Part shown: in pieces, positions 25,501 to 37,006 of the stretch | How positions within the stretch are numbered: the stretch's first letter is position 1 | How the letters are laid out: every line of letters starts with the position of its first letter | From: Agrostemma githago | Lineage: Eukaryota > Streptophyta > Magnoliopsida > Caryophyllales > Caryophyllaceae | Direction: 5' to 3' | Assembly: GCA_958450325.1 (NCBI GenBank) | Contig: OY288257.1 | Span: 7,459,873 to 7,523,872, forward strand | DNA length: 64,000 nucleotides | Notes under the pieces: model-generated | The model's database searches: none | What the model was told of the DNA's origin: nothing | Seen by the model: only the letters and a program-made list of their open reading frames with translations | Position numbers and translations under genes: made by a program

Positions 25501-25678
25501 TTTTCATCTCCTCCTCCTCCTCAGAAGATGAAGATGATGAAGAAGAAGAAGAAGAAGTGTCATTCTCATTATCATCTACATCCTCATGGTTAATATTGGG
25601 AAATTCCGCAGATTGAGAAGATTCAATAACAATCTTCTTCGATTTCTTATTCTTCTTATGCCCACGCTTTCGCTTCAT
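19544..25678 (-). CDS. Bromodomain protein with expanded Ser-rich repeat N-terminus
   Basis: Seven exons on the minus strand: 25678-23621, 23511-23434, 22801-22555, 22215-22146, 21529-21370, 20530-20174, 19783-19544. The phases all agree and give 1069 residues. Order: Lys-rich start (MKRKRGHKKNKKSKK, likely nuclear signal), acidic Ser/Glu tract, Pro/Ala linker, ~20 tandem repeats of about 19 residues built on NAKDVGGKSSSSSLSPPGG, four 20-residue repeats of the VVEVQVAEEKPKSRNKEE type, then a bromodomain (exons 2-3: DYFDVIDTPMDFGTIRNNL ... IWDNCFKYNNKGDYV; acetyl-lysine Asn at about 758). A basic segment with a CMCAIC cluster and Arg run follows, then a C-terminal tail. It should read acetylated histones in the nucleus. 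Domain order resembles plant proteins such as Arabidopsis At5g46550 (from memory), which are about half as long; the extra length is the repeats. A MITE lies in intron 2 and a duplicate of part of exon 5 in intron 5. Confidence 0.88.
21184..21274 (-). other. Degenerate duplicate of the exon-5 end (possible alternative exon)
   Basis: A 91-nt minus-strand segment with AG acceptor (ttgttgtag, ending at 21275) and GT donor (gtacat from 21183). It reads RWHKKRAGILAPFCDFRVS, then LTNITRVFKQE. The end of exon 5 reads AGILSPSPQFRVSQLNMTKE, then FKQE, so about 24 residues align without gaps. Both exons have the same entry and exit phases, so the copy could replace or follow exon 5 without breaking the frame only in the replacement case. 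It may instead be a silent relic. Confidence 0.6.
23000..23157. mobile_element. Tourist-like MITE (PIF/Harbinger) in an intron
   Basis: Terminal inverted repeats GGCCCTGTTCTTTTGGACT and AGTCCAAAAGAACAGAGCC (one mismatch) enclose 158 bp. TAA flanks both sides (22997-22999, 23158-23160), the 3-bp target duplication of PIF/Harbinger elements. The inside holds cagttcagtt repeats. It lies between exons 2 and 3 of the bromodomain gene. Confidence 0.85.
23640..23870 (-). repeat. 60-bp coding tandem repeat (4 copies)
   Basis: Four in-frame copies encode VVEVxVAEEKPKSRNKEE-type units near the end of exon 1 of the bromodomain gene; the last copy has drifted (VVEQKPKFFNKQ). Confidence 0.9.
23900..25060 (-). 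repeat. ~57-bp coding minisatellite (about 20 copies)
   Basis: In-frame repeat of 19 to 22 residues (core KSxSSSLSPPGGNAKDVGG) filling most of exon 1. Copies near the 3' side of the coding direction are 19 residues; those nearer the start are longer (DIDGKSKSK type), so two subfamilies expanded. Because the period is a multiple of three, the opposite strand also stays open. Confidence 0.93.
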
Positions 25679-26836
25679 ACTACTACTCCAAATTTGAATC
25701 AGCGTTACAATATAGATCGAAGGAATCAAATTAAAGTAGAGGCGTATCGTAATTGGTGAATTCAATTGGAATCGAAACCCTAGAATCGAGGAATATGAAT
25801 CAAATAAAACGAAGACTTACTGGGAAAAACGCAGTGAAGCAGCTTCAACTGGTGATATGATTTGCCGCGAAAAAACTTATTTAAATATCTGAGTTTTGAT
25901 CTTTAAAATCACAAAATTTCCTGCAACGCAAGGTTTTTTTTCTTTTCTTTTTTTCTTTTTTATTTAGAAACGCAAAAAAAAACAAAAAAAAAACAGGTTT
26001 GGTTAATTTGCGTTGCGGTGTAGTGTATGGGACTTGCGCGTGGAAGGAGAAGTCAGTGTGGGAATTGAGTTGAAGGGACTAAATGACTAATAAGGTTGCT
26101 TCTTTTAATGAGGTTAGTCTTGTTTCATTTGCTCTTTGTGGCCGGCCCATACTCTAAGCCCAATTGCAATTTGGGTTTTTTTTTGTTTTTGGTTAAAGGA
26201 AAAAAATGCAGTACGTTGCAGATGAGAATCGAACCTCAAACTCTCGGTCGAAACCCAATTACAATTTGGTGTTATTGGTACTATGTAGCTTTGTGTCCCG
26301 TGAAACTTGTGAATACGTGCACCTCTTGTAATTTTGTTGGCCTATATTTAACTTTTAGACTCATAATCGGTCCATATTACACTTTACACGTATATGTCGA
26401 AGTGAGCTATGTGAAATATGCAGTACAGTATTAATTTTGGAATAAACCAATTATTGAATAAAATTCACAGACGACGACGATGACAACAACAAAAGATAGA
26501 TTTGGAGGGAGAAGTCATATGTTGATATTTAAGAGAGGCCTAAAAAACTCAAAAACTCAAGTAAAAGATGTAAATACCTACGATCCTTAGACAGTTATTA
26601 CACCGTGCCCTACAATGTACGTGTATGGGATCCCTTCCCTAAACGATGACCATAGTCGTCCTAAATGATAAAAATGATTGAATCAATAATAAAAAATCAC
26701 CTACTCTAACTCTAGAACAACAACACCAACATACTTGGACAGAATCACCAAACATGTAAAGATCGTTTGCCATGCAAAGATGGTTGCTCTCTCAAAACAA
26801 CCCCCACCCTAATTTTTTTCACCAAACACTCAAACA
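25679..26836. other. Intergenic between divergent bromodomain and P450 genes
   Basis: Contains both promoters. Poly-A/T tracts at 25930-26000. A phrase gagaatcgaacctcaaact near 26224 resembles the T-arm end of tRNA-derived sequence but no tRNA folds around it. No gene seen. Confidence 0.5.
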
Positions 26837-26848
26837 ATATATATACAC
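26837..26848 (+). promoter_or_regulatory. Probable TATA box of the P450 gene
   Basis: caatatatatac lies about 90 bp upstream of the ATG at 26932, a usual plant spacing. Confidence 0.5.
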
Positions 26849-26931
26849 CCACGGCCACATTGCTTTGCTTTGACAAACTTACACTTTTCTATCTTCTATT
26901 CTATTCTATCTATCACCAAAAATAATCAAAG

Positions 26932-29082
26932 ATGGGTATGTTGGTCATAGGTTTGATGATGGGGTTAACATGGGTATTCATTCATAGATGGGCCCAAAGA
27001 AGCAAGGTAGGCCCAAAGACATGGCCCATAATAGGGGCAGCACTAGAGCAACTCATGAATTATGATAAAATGCATGATTGGCTTGTTCAATATTTCTCCA
27101 ACTCCAAAACTGTGGTTGTCCCAATGCCCTTCACAACATATACCTACATTGCTCATCCTTCTAATGTTGAACATGTCCTTAAGACTAACTTTGCCAATTA
27201 TCCTAAGGTATACTATATCTTCATCCTATACAATTAACTAACTTTGATCATGCATAAATAATGCACTTCTTTGTCGTGACTACGTACAAATACATTTTCC
27301 GGGTTACAGGACACGAGAAAAAAAAAATCGTGTGATTTGTCCACTTTTCAGGCTAAAATATACTACGGAGTAGAATTTATGATTTTTACATGTATAAATA
27401 GGGTGTGACGTACCAATCATACATGGAGGTTCTGCTTGGAAATGGGATATTCAATGCAGATGGTGAAAGTTGGAGAAAACAAAGGAAAACTGCAAGTTTT
27501 GAGTTTGCATCCAAGAATTTAAGAGACTTTAGCACTGTGGTTTTCAAAGATTATAGCTTGAACCTCTCCATGATCTTAAGCAATGCATCTTTCGATGATC
27601 GTTCAATCGACATGCAGGTATAACTTGACCTGACTCTCTCTCTCTCTCTCTCGTTCTTAAGCAAGACTAGTTGTTGTTACTAGAAAGCAAAGATTTCCGC
27701 GACCTTAAAATGTTGGACTCGGTTCTTGCAGGAATTGTTGATGCGGATGACATTGGATTCGATATGTAAGGTAGGATTTGGAGTAGAAATAGGAACATTG
27801 GCTCCAAACCTACCAGAGAACACCTTTGCTAGGGCTTTTGACACAGCAAACATCATTGTTACACTCAGGTTTATTGATCCTCTTTGGAAAATTAAGAAGT
27901 TTTTTAACGTTGGATCCGAGGCTTTACTTAGTGAAAGCATAAGAATCATAGATGATTTCACTTATTCTGTCATTCGAACACGAAAAGCTGAAATTCAGGA
28001 AGCAAAAAGAGATCCCAACAATATCAAGGTAAAACAATTCTCAACTTAAGTGACCAAAGTAGTTAGTTTTACGGGTTTCAGCTATTTTTGTCAAGCCGAG
28101 GTTTAATGTGGTGAAAATATTCAGATGAAAAATGACATATTGTCGAGGTTCATCGAGTTAGGAGAGGATCCAGAGAACGACACGACAGAGAAAAGCCTAA
28201 GAGATATAGTCCTAAATTTCGTGATAGCAGGCCGAGACACGACAGCAACAACCCTGTCATGGGCAATATACATGATCATGACTCATGAAGAAGTGGCTGA
28301 AAAATTGTACTTGGAGCTGAAAGCCCTTGAAGAAGAGAGGGCAAATGAAGAGAATGTGACTTTGTTTGAATGCAACACACAAGATCCTGCATCTTTTAAG
28401 CAAAGGGTGTCACAGTTCGGAGGGCTGCTGACCTATGATTCCCTGTCTAAACTCTATTATTTGCATGCTGTTATCACTGAGACACTTAGACTGTATCCTG
28501 CAGTTCCTCAGGTGCCCGACTCAATCTGAACGTTTATAAATCGTCACATATGAGCTGATTGATATACCTAAACAGGCTGACCTGACCCAAGAATGATGTG
28601 CAGGATCCGAAGGGAATTCTGGAGGATGATGTGTTACCAGATGGAACGAAGGTGAAAGCGGGAGGGATGGTGACTTATGTGCCATACTCGATGGGACGAA
28701 TGGACTATAACTGGGGCCCTGATGCAGCTTCATTTAAGCCTCAGAGATGGCTCAAGGATGGTTTCTTTCAGAATGCATCCCCTTTCAAATTTACTGCCTT
28801 TCAGGTTAATTAATATTCCTCATCTCCTTCCAAATTTACTGTCTCGTATATACAAGAATCGGTTTTTGCTGAAACCCGGTTGGTTATTGATGGTTGTTGC
28901 AGGCGGGGCCAAGGATATGTCTGGGAAAGGACTCAGCATATCTACAAATGAAGATGGCTCTAGCTATATTATGTAGATTCTACAAGTTCCATTTGGTGCC
29001 AGGACACCCTGTCAAGTACCGGATGATGACAATTTTATCGATGGCACACGGACTCAAGCTTACTGTCTCACGCCGTTCTTAG
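26932..29082 (+). CDS. CYP704B1: Cytochrome P450, CYP704B1-like long-chain fatty acid omega-hydroxylase
   Basis: Six exons: 26932-27207, 27402-27617, 27732-28028, 28125-28511, 28604-28804, 28903-29082; 518 residues, all phase 0. It has an N-terminal membrane anchor (residues 1-17), I-helix AGRDTT (298-303), ExxR as ETLR (382-385), PQRW in the PERF position, and the heme loop FQAGPRICLG with axial Cys465. Intron 5 cuts inside the heme loop. Long stretches (for example QELLMRMTLDSICKVGFGVE, LRFIDPLWK, YSMGRMDYNWG) match what I recall of Arabidopsis CYP704B1, which hydroxylates long-chain fatty acids in the tapetum for sporopollenin of the pollen wall. It acts at the endoplasmic reticulum with NADPH-P450 reductase. 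The gene is complete and looks functional. The alternative ATG three codons in (26938) would change little. Confidence 0.93.
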
Positions 29083-29847
29083 ACCTTAGCTTGGCCACGG
29101 GGCCTGATACGATGGTGGACAGAGTTGTCATGGAGAATGATAATCTCGTGCTTAAGTACAGTTGGAACCGACGCCTAGAGGGGTGCAATGGCTCGTTGTG
29201 TATGTCTATTGTCGTGGATTGATCGTGGGCTGGTTTGTACGTTTGCAAGACTGAATTGCAAGAATCCTCATTCAAGTTATTCCCTTTTATGATTTATGAA
29301 TTAATAAGGGATGTTTAGTGCCTCATTTATGCAACTTTTAATTGCTTTCAATAGGTTGTTTATGAGTCTTTGTAACCCTTTTTGCTGGCAAGAATATGTG
29401 AGCTATTTATAGCCATGTTTTCTTTGAGTAGCATCAAGCATTTCTCATATCAAAGACAATTACCTTTCAGAATTATCGAGCTATAATTCCACTATTATTC
29501 CCCTTGGAGACGTCTTCTTGGTGAATCAGGTTGTTTCTTTCAATTGGTCTTCAATTTACAGTCCCTTTTGTCGAGCTACAGGTCTAGCCCGTCAAAATTC
29601 TATCTTGTTTGTATTTCTCTTTTTTTAAAAACAAAAAACAAAAAAATAACAGAATTACCTACTTAGCAAAAAAATATCTGTAAGAATGTCATTTAACTTT
29701 TGGTGCAAACTTTGAAAAGGCAAAAAATTCTGAATCCAGTCTTACATATTGTACACAAAAATTTTAAATGGCCTAATATGAATTAATGGAATAGAATCAT
29801 CAATCTTACATTCAATCTTATGTAACATATACACATTGTAGTCTAAA
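29083..29847. other. Convergent intergenic spacer
   Basis: 3' untranslated regions of the P450 (+) and the VOC gene (-); no coding sequence seen. Confidence 0.6.
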
Positions 29848-30702
29848 TTAGAATCCAATGTTCATCATCCCCATCATCAAGCTTTCCATCATTTCGGCTT
29901 CTAATACTTCACTTGAACAATGAAGCTCTGAACCATCATGGTTACCGTATCCCTTTGTTGATGATGGTGTCGGTGTTGCTTTCGGGATTTTGAGAGGGCA
30001 AGCAGAAAGGGGTAGAATAGGAATATTGTCGCAGTTGCATATTTCAACCATGTAACCATCTGGGTCATGGAAAAACAACTGATCAACCTTAATCCCGCCT
30101 TCTTCGACTTGAGCAGTCACATATTCGATTCCCATTGATTCCAACTTCTTAATCACGAGCTTCATATCCGAGCATTGGAACGAGATGTGGTTCTCCTTTG
30201 GGTTGATCTTGCTTGTCTTCCTTTGATGGTTATCCGACCCCAACAAGTGAATTCCTATTCCGTAGTTATATAGCCTGAAAAATGTCATTCCAATGCAACA
30301 TTTAGGCAACATATTAAATATGGTACGAGTAATATCATACACACGTAAAGCATATTAAAACAGTCTCTGTGTTTTCAAGGCAATGTATGTCATTGTGATG
30401 GAAACTGATAAGGAAAGGTAGCTAAGGAGAAGAATAACATACCAAGCTCCTTCGAACTGGAAAGACGAGGGACGTTTGATAAGAGCAAAGCCCAAAACAT
30501 CGACATAGAATCGAACGGAGTCAACAACAGATTTACACACATAAGACACGTGATTCAATGAAAGAAGAGGCAATGCTCCTGATCCTGAATTCACAGAAAC
30601 ACAATCATCGACGACACTTGGCCACATTGTCTCCTCTTCTATCTCTCCATATCCTAAACTCCCCATTACTATTATTTTCTCCTTCACTCGATATTTTTTC
30701 AA
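29848..30702 (-). CDS. Glyoxalase-I-like VOC superfamily protein
   Basis: Two exons, 30702-30443 and 30274-29848, joined inside a Trp codon (TG|G); 228 residues. The VOC fold is clear: LLSLNHVSYVCKSVVDSVRF, YVDVLGFALIKRPSSFQFEG, then YNYGIGIHLL, NPKENHISFQCSDM, VDQLFFHDPDGYMVEICNCD. His of LNHVS and Glu of MVEIC sit at the usual metal-ligand places. It is like the plant proteins At1g15380/At1g80160 (GLYI4/7 type), thought to act on methylglyoxal or related carbonyls; the true substrate is unknown. The first ATG (30702) adds a short basic MKKYRVKEKIIV; the ATG at 30666 (MGSLGYGE) is an equally likely start. The C-terminal 40 residues are Ser/Met-rich and variable in the family. Confidence 0.88.
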
Positions 30703-30876
30703 ACGCAGAGACTAAGTGAAAGAGACGATGAAGACGTAAGAATGCGCAAGTACACGAACTCTCGATGACAATGTATTATGTATAGCTTATAGCTTATAGC
30801 TAGAAAGATGGAAGAATTGTGAATTAAGTTGGAAGCAATGACACAATTTGTTGGATGATAACACAGTCGTTGGTCA

Positions 30877-30888
30877 TCTTATATAGAA
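30877..30888 (-). promoter_or_regulatory. Probable TATA box of the VOC gene
   Basis: Minus-strand ttctatataag, about 175 bp upstream of the first ATG. Confidence 0.45.
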
Positions 30889-33800
30889 GTAGTCCTTGGG
30901 TGATAAGGGATTAATATAAGGGTGTGACATGGCAATGACTAGTTTATTAGTTTAGGGTAACAAGGGTACTTACTCTACGCGGCTTATCATCAAAGGTGTG
31001 CTTGCATAATCCATCATCCCAGTTTTTTGTTTTTCTCTCCGACCAATAATAGCACATGGTCAAACAATTTTTTTTTATTTGGTCCAACTGTCCCAAACTA
31101 TCTACTAGAGTATAAATATTGGTCAATGATGGTTGTTGTCATAATAGAATAATAGTACTCCATTAGATATTTTTATAACCGGTTAGTTTCCCTTATAACA
31201 AACATATACGACAGCATTTCTGTTTGTTTATGTACTTAATGGTTAATAAATGCGGTAATAATTGACGCGTTAGGACATTATGATGGATATCTATGTCACA
31301 AACAAGAATTTAATTTTACAAGTACTTTTTTCCTCCCGCTTTTATTGTTCTTGTTTCGTTATTTGTCCATCCTGAATTTATCGTCTCATTTTCACATTTC
31401 ATCACCATCAGACTACCCCATGAATTTTACAGGTTTATCGGTTAAAAGAAAAGTACTTGTAAGTTAAAATAGTGAACACCTCCTTATACTACCCCTATAT
31501 ACAGAAACCTTATCGCCATTATATCATCTACTTCATGTTTAAAGGTATTAGTCAAAGGGAATCGATGATACATCCATAGTGGAGGATTTCTTAAATCTAC
31601 ACTTTAATCAATGAAGACAATAAAAGTGAGATGACGGGAGTATTACAAGCGAGATTAATATTTTCAGTTTAATACCTAAGTTTTAAGTTAGAACATGAAA
31701 GTTAATCATAAAATAGGTATGAAACCTAAACAGGTACTCCATGCATACTAAATAAAAGTCACGTTGGTCAATAAAAAACAAGTATGAAAACCATATACAA
31801 AGGGAAGGGAAGGGAAGGGTGATGTGAAAAACGTTTGTCTCACACTCTCACTAAACATCAGTAGTGAAGAAAGTAGTTGTGATTTGTTTTGAATGGGAAC
31901 CTACTTTTGATTATTGAAGTGAAGAGTTTATCACTTCTTGTAGCCTGGAGTGGACTACCCCATGAATTAATTTCACAGGTTTCATACAAGTTCACCCGAA
32001 CAAATTCTATGGCGATCAAATTGGAATGGAGGGAGTATAAAAACTCGGCTCATTTAGTCATTTATGGAGTAGCCACCTCCAAATCCATATAGAATCACAA
32101 GTCTTATATGAAATCGACAAATACTGTAACACAAATTATGGGATCAACGTCTTGTGAACGGAAAATATAAATCTTCACTTAATCAATAGGCAGAACTCAG
32201 AAGAGAAGACACAAATACTGTAACACAAAATACAAAAGCCAAAACAAACCTCGTACCGGAGTCCATATCAATCACAGCACATCATCTCTGTACATTGCAG
32301 GCCTTTGAAAGATACTCCGTACTTGTATATGCTATATCCTGCCTACATGATGTGGTCCATGATGTGGTCCCACATCGCCTGCAAAATTGTTCCAAATTGA
32401 TCTGCTATCATATGATTCGTATGAATTTAGAAATATCTAAACAATCTACTTCAAGTAGTTTCCGACTCCAGATTAAAATGGTTACATACCTTACAAATTA
32501 TAATCCATATATACATACACTATAATCCCCAAATTTACCTATGGATTAAAATGGCTAAATACCTTAAGATATTCTCAAACTTTTGTTTAAGACATACATA
32601 CCCGTCTTAAACACGAAACAAGTCAAATACTCCAAAAAGGTAGGATTAACGAAAAAGGTCTAGGGAATCAGGAATGACAAAGAACTTGTCTTATCTATTG
32701 ATACAGGGGTTGTAGACTTGTAGTTGACCCGTTAAGATGTATAAGATCGATCAGTTAAAAAGAAACCAACTGTAAAATAAGAGTCAATGTAAAAAAAAAC
32801 TTTTCACCACGGGGTCAAATGGGAGGATAGCATAGACTGGATGGCAATAAATCAAGAATATTGACACATTCAAACAGCAGAAAAGTAATGTATTTTGATG
32901 AAGTTGAAAATAGATAAATATTCATATCTGTCAATCCTAGACTCATAATAGATCATGTCTGCATCTAAATGACTAAATCCATGCATACAGGTTGCTTCAA
33001 TCAGAAGAGAACAGCTAGTATGAAATGAATTAAGCCAATATAACTACGGAGTATATATTATTAGTATAGAATATAGTTAACTTAATGAAGTTGTTGGCCG
33101 CAAATCTATCTCACAAATGCAGTCATCCAGCCAAATGATATCAATAATATGATATTAAGTCCCCAATAAACAATTATTTCAACCAAAGGAGACAGAGAAT
33201 TATATGAAGGGCATGATCGATCTGATGAACTACATTCAAGTTTTAAGAAATCATGTGCTACCAAACTTTCAACCTGAACAATCATTCCCTTGTGTATCAT
33301 TGACAACAAATACCGTGTTCTCTGTATTAACATAGAGACATGGGTTGACCATTAACCGCAGTTCTCTGTTTCTGCGAGAACTGTTGCCAGCAAGGGAAGC
33401 CTGGCAAGGCAAGGGTTATGTTAATTGGACTCGGGTTACGGATGTATGTCCGATACATATACATATGTCCAACTCTTAGGCTCGGCACAACTCAATTTTC
33501 CGGACACAAGAATTCTTGTCAATGAACGAGGGTACGGTTACAACTTACAAGGATATGTGCTTCAAAAGTTCAAATCATAAATCTAACTGCAATTGCGGAA
33601 AATTAAATACGGAGTAGTTCCTTATTATGAAAATAAATAAATAAAATGTTTAGAAAATAAAGTTTAAAAATGTTTGAAAAACAAATGGTATGCCTCATAC
33701 ACCAAATGATGATCGTAGTCCTATGACAGATGAATGGACCGTTTATGGTATAGGACAAGCATCGCAAAGGGTGCAGAATGGTCCCAACAGGGCTAACACC

Positions 33801-34473
33801 ATATTCCTTCATTTTGCTGCATTGTCCTACCATAGCATCAAGAATAAATAATGGATGCACCAATACTACATCCCAAACCTTAAGCACTGAAACATCATGA
33901 TTGGGCCCCTTAGTAAACATCATAGATTGAACCGAAACTAAGCCCTTTTCAACAGATCAGTACTTCTACATTGAGTTTGTTTCTGAAGTTTCCCCTCAGT
34001 TACAATTACAACCCACTAAAACTCACGAGTCCCTCAATTGCGACAGTGTATCTTACTGTACTTCATAGCCATTGTAAATCTGATATTGTACCGCAATGAC
34101 AAACTAATTAAGCAATAACCTAAAAGGTCAATTTGAGAACACAAAGCGTAGGCCGTCCATTATAAGTAACATGGTAAGAAACAAAAATACTCACCTCTTG
34201 GATAGCCCACAGGATCAGAGGCAATGGCTTGCAACAAAAATGATTGAATCAATAAAAAATCACCAACTAGATTCACATTTGACTTTCCTGTTTTTCAGCA
34301 AGAACAGAGAACTATTGCTACAGACGGAAGTTCTACGCCTGTTAATTACTGGCCCCCAATGTCTAAAAAGCATATTCCAAACACAGCTCTCGAAATGGCG
34401 ATGGTTGAAAATGAATTACATTACTAGGCGCGATATCCTAGTAATCAATCATAATCATCATCAGAATTGCACA
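30889..34473. other. Long intergenic region
   Basis: No gene recognised over about 3.6 kb. It holds a probable MITE (31325-31640), a gggaa run at 31801-31820, and another ggaatggagggagtata phrase near 32024 that may be a lone Stowaway end. Short frames (33106, 33603, 34171) show no domain. The last few hundred bases would be 3' UTR of the PORR gene. Confidence 0.5.
31325..31640. mobile_element. Probable Stowaway-like MITE
   Basis: Left end CTTTTTTCCTCCCGCTTTTA and reverse-complemented right end CTCCCGTCATCTCACTTTTA share CTCCCG and CTTTTATTG blocks. TA flanks both ends (31323-31324, 31641-31642). More diverged than the element at 8785. Confidence 0.45.
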
Positions 34474-35751
34474 TTAAAACTCATCATTCATTTCCAGGCC
34501 CGCTTCTTTATCTTCTTCCGTAGTTTCGTCATCATTTACTTCCACAATTCTCCTAACGCCTCTATCGGACCAATTCACCTCCAACGGACTCCTAGAACTC
34601 AATCCCCTCGCAGATTTCCTACCTTTCCTAGACTTACTCATGAGGTAAATATACCTATGCCGCATACCCATCAACGGATTTCTCTCCAACAAAACATCCT
34701 TCCTAAACGCCTCCCTAAGCACCACCGTCTGAGTCCTAATCTTATTTGAAACATAAAATATCCCCGGATAATGCCCCACCACCTTCTTAAACCTCATCCC
34801 AAACCCCAAATACTCCCCTAACCTCAACACATTCCTCATCTCCGTCTTCTTCGAAATCAACACACTCAAGATCTCATGCAACACACTAACAGTCCATTTC
34901 TCAGCCTGATCACTTCCACCCGCCAAATGAAACGCGTCCTCATACGGCGACACATAAGGCAAACACTGCCACCCCTCCACCCACTCTACCACCCTCTTCT
35001 GCAAATCAAACCCCGGCGCAAACGACATCGGAAACCTCACCCTCACCCTCCTTCCCTCCCAACCACCATCAAAACCCCTCAAAATAGCGGGTTTCGCAAA
35101 CTCACCTCTCCACTTAACCAACTCCAACCCAACCTCCACACCACCATTCAACTCCAACCCACAAACCCTAAAATACTCAGGATAAAACGGAACTAACTCA
35201 ACCAAGTAATTATACGGTAACCCTAAATCAAACCGAAAATCATCAATCACAGAAACGGGTAATTTCATGGCACGTGTGATCATAAGAAACTTACACAACC
35301 GTACGGCGGCGTCGCGGCGGAAGAGGGGGGAGGAGTGGAGGGAGAGTTCTTCATGGTGGAGGGTGAGGAAGGGAGGGGTGAGCTGAGGGGGAGTGAGGGA
35401 GAAGAGGGAGGGGTATTTTCGGAAGAAGGAGAGGGTGGTGGTGGAAGAAGGGAGGTTGAGGTGGTGTTTGTAGAGAGAGACGGTGGAGAGAGAAGGTGGT
35501 GAAGACGGGGGGAAGGAGAGGAGGAGGTGTTTGAGGGTGAGGCATTGGAGGAGGTTTTTTTCGCGGGAAGTGACGGTGTCGAGGAAATGGTCTCTGACCC
35601 ATTTGATTTTCGCGGCGATGAATGTGCGGTGGTGGTGGTTGGTGCGGTGGGTGAGGGTGGTGCGGTGGTGTTTGCATAGGTGGGTAAGGGTGGACATGAT
35701 GTGTTGGGTGGTGGAAGAAGAATTGTCTCCGGTGGCAGTGGCGGTTGACAA
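34474..35751 (-). CDS. PORR-domain organelle RNA-binding protein
   Basis: Intronless frame of 425 residues, ending EAGLEMNDEF. The plant organelle RNA recognition domain runs from WVRDHFLDTVTSREKNLLQC through FFRKYPSLFSLT, LPYNYLVELVPFYPEYFRVC, LELVKWRGEFAKPAILRG, FPMSFAPGFD, YEDAFHLAGGSDQAEKWTVS, VLHEILSVL, and GHYPGIFYVSNKIRTQTVVL. Proteins of this family (WTF1, WTF9, RPD1) promote group II intron splicing in chloroplasts or mitochondria. The start is likely the second Met (35697, MSTLTHLCKHHRTTLTHRT): the Arg/His/Thr-rich, acid-free stretch from there is a good organelle targeting peptide, whereas the first 18 residues (MSTATATGDNSSS...) are acidic-neutral. It most resembles WTF9-type members, from memory, but the exact orthologue and target intron are unknown. 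Confidence 0.88.
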   Translation of the reverse strand: MSTATATGDNSSSTTQHIMSTLTHLCKHHRTTLTHRTNHHHRTFIAAKIKWVRDHFLDTVTSREKNLLQCLTLKHLLLSFPPSSPPSLSTVSLYKHHLNLPSSTTTLSFFRKYPSLFSLTPPQLTPPFLTLHHEELSLHSSPLFRRDAAVRLCKFLMITRAMKLPVSVIDDFRFDLGLPYNYLVELVPFYPEYFRVCGLELNGGVEVGLELVKWRGEFAKPAILRGFDGGWEGRRVRVRFPMSFAPGFDLQKRVVEWVEGWQCLPYVSPYEDAFHLAGGSDQAEKWTVSVLHEILSVLISKKTEMRNVLRLGEYLGFGMRFKKVVGHYPGIFYVSNKIRTQTVVLREAFRKDVLLERNPLMGMRHRYIYLMSKSRKGRKSARGLSSRSPLEVNWSDRGVRRIVEVNDDETTEEDKEAGLEMNDEF

Positions 35752-36314
35752 GAACCAGTTTAGACCGGATCACACCAACCTGACCCGAGACTCGAAAGTA
35801 ATCCAATTGTAGAATTTGAATATGGCTCGAAAACAAATTGACCCAATTAGGCCCGAACTTGACCTGAACTTGCTAGATTCGTAATTGACTCGAGCCGGAA
35901 TGATGCATTCTATAACCCTCTGACCCGATGTCTCGATGTGGACTAGACGACTAGTCCAAGGGGATCGTCTTTGTGCTCGTCTTATGAGGGTCCGGACTCC
36001 GGTATTTCCTCGAAGATGATTTCGAGGAGCATGTTTTCTATAGGACGGGTCAAAGAGGATGAAATTGAGGTATATAGACTACTCTGTATTATTTTTAAGT
36101 TGAATCTCTTTGTTTCTTTTCTCTCCATTTCTTTCACGTGTCACGTATTTTATCTTAAAAGTTTTGTAGTTTTAGTTTCGAATAACATGTAATGATATTG
36201 TTGGAAATGGACCATCCACTTTTTTAACAAATGAAGAGGGTCAACTGGTCAAGTCCTTTATTTCAATTAAGTAATACGAGTAGTTGTGTACTTTAGTACT
36301 TGTATCCAAAATGA
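35752..36314. other. Intergenic, no gene seen
   Basis: Promoter side of the PORR gene, then AT-rich DNA up to the retroelement boundary. Confidence 0.5.
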
Positions 36315-36900
36315 ACATGTTTGGGTATCAAACAATCACAAGTCTTCCACCGGCGATGGCCGGCAACCTCCCTCTCCTTCCTTTGTAAGCCCGGGGTTCC
36401 AGACCTGCACAGGGAGCACACAACGGCCTCGGAGGGTGTCCGAGGTTGCCTCTCCGACGCTCAAGTTAGTTACGTAGGTCGGGGAGTTTGAGGTGAGATT
36501 ATGGAGGTGTTGTAGATCTTTTTTGTGTCCCCTTTTCTTATGGCGGTTCCTTGAGTATTTATAGGCCCGAAGAGCATGAGCCGGCCATCCTTCCTACTGC
36601 CAGGCCGGCACCTACTTTCGGCCGGAGGGAACCGGTATGGCTTGTTCTTTCCGCCACGAAGTGCCTTCGAGGCCGGCTCCCGAATATCTGTGGTGCCGAC
36701 CCCCATCAATTGCCCCAGCGCTGGACGTCTGCCGAGGGTCGCTGTAGGCCGACTCCAGTGGACAGTCCTTGGGCGAGGCGTCACAGGGCCGCCGGTGTTT
36801 TGTATAGAGTCCGTTCGCCTTCCGCACCTGCACCTAGGGTGTGCCTAGAGGTAATGATGACCTTTTGTCTTCTCTAGGTTGTTAAGTAGTTGTGTGCATT
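36315..36900 (-). mobile_element. Tat-type LTR, minus strand (boundaries approximate)
   Basis: On the minus strand: caattgatgggggtcgg (about 36715-36698), a TATA box cctataaatactc (36565-36553), a leader, then ggagaggcaacctcggacac, cctccgaggccgttgtgtgc, tccctgtgcagg. These blocks occur in the same order at 1764-2390 on the plus strand. The 3' end is put near 36315 (minus ...gatacccaaaca). No target duplication could be fixed. Interior sequence of this element lies at higher coordinates, so the part kept here is the 3' half. Confidence 0.55.
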
Positions 36901-36928
36901 AAATGGGGTGCATGCATGGCTTGGTATC

Positions 36929-36938
36929 CCTATATAAG
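36929..36938 (+). promoter_or_regulatory. TATA box upstream of antisense ORF 1
   Basis: cctatataagg about 70 bp upstream of the ATG at 37007, on the strand opposite to the retroelement. Confidence 0.45.
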
Positions 36939-37006
36939 GCTTCCATTTTTTGCCATTTCAGGTATCATTCTCCCATTTCCTTTTTTCCTGAAAACTTGAC
37001 TTAGCG

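Noticed and set aside
26210..26250. gagaatcgaacctc phrase as a tRNA gene
   Set aside because: Only a T-arm-like piece; no acceptor or anticodon arm can be drawn. Perhaps a SINE relic, not supportable.
34171..34749. 192-codon plus-strand frame
   Set aside because: Half lies antisense to the PORR gene; the rest has no domain.
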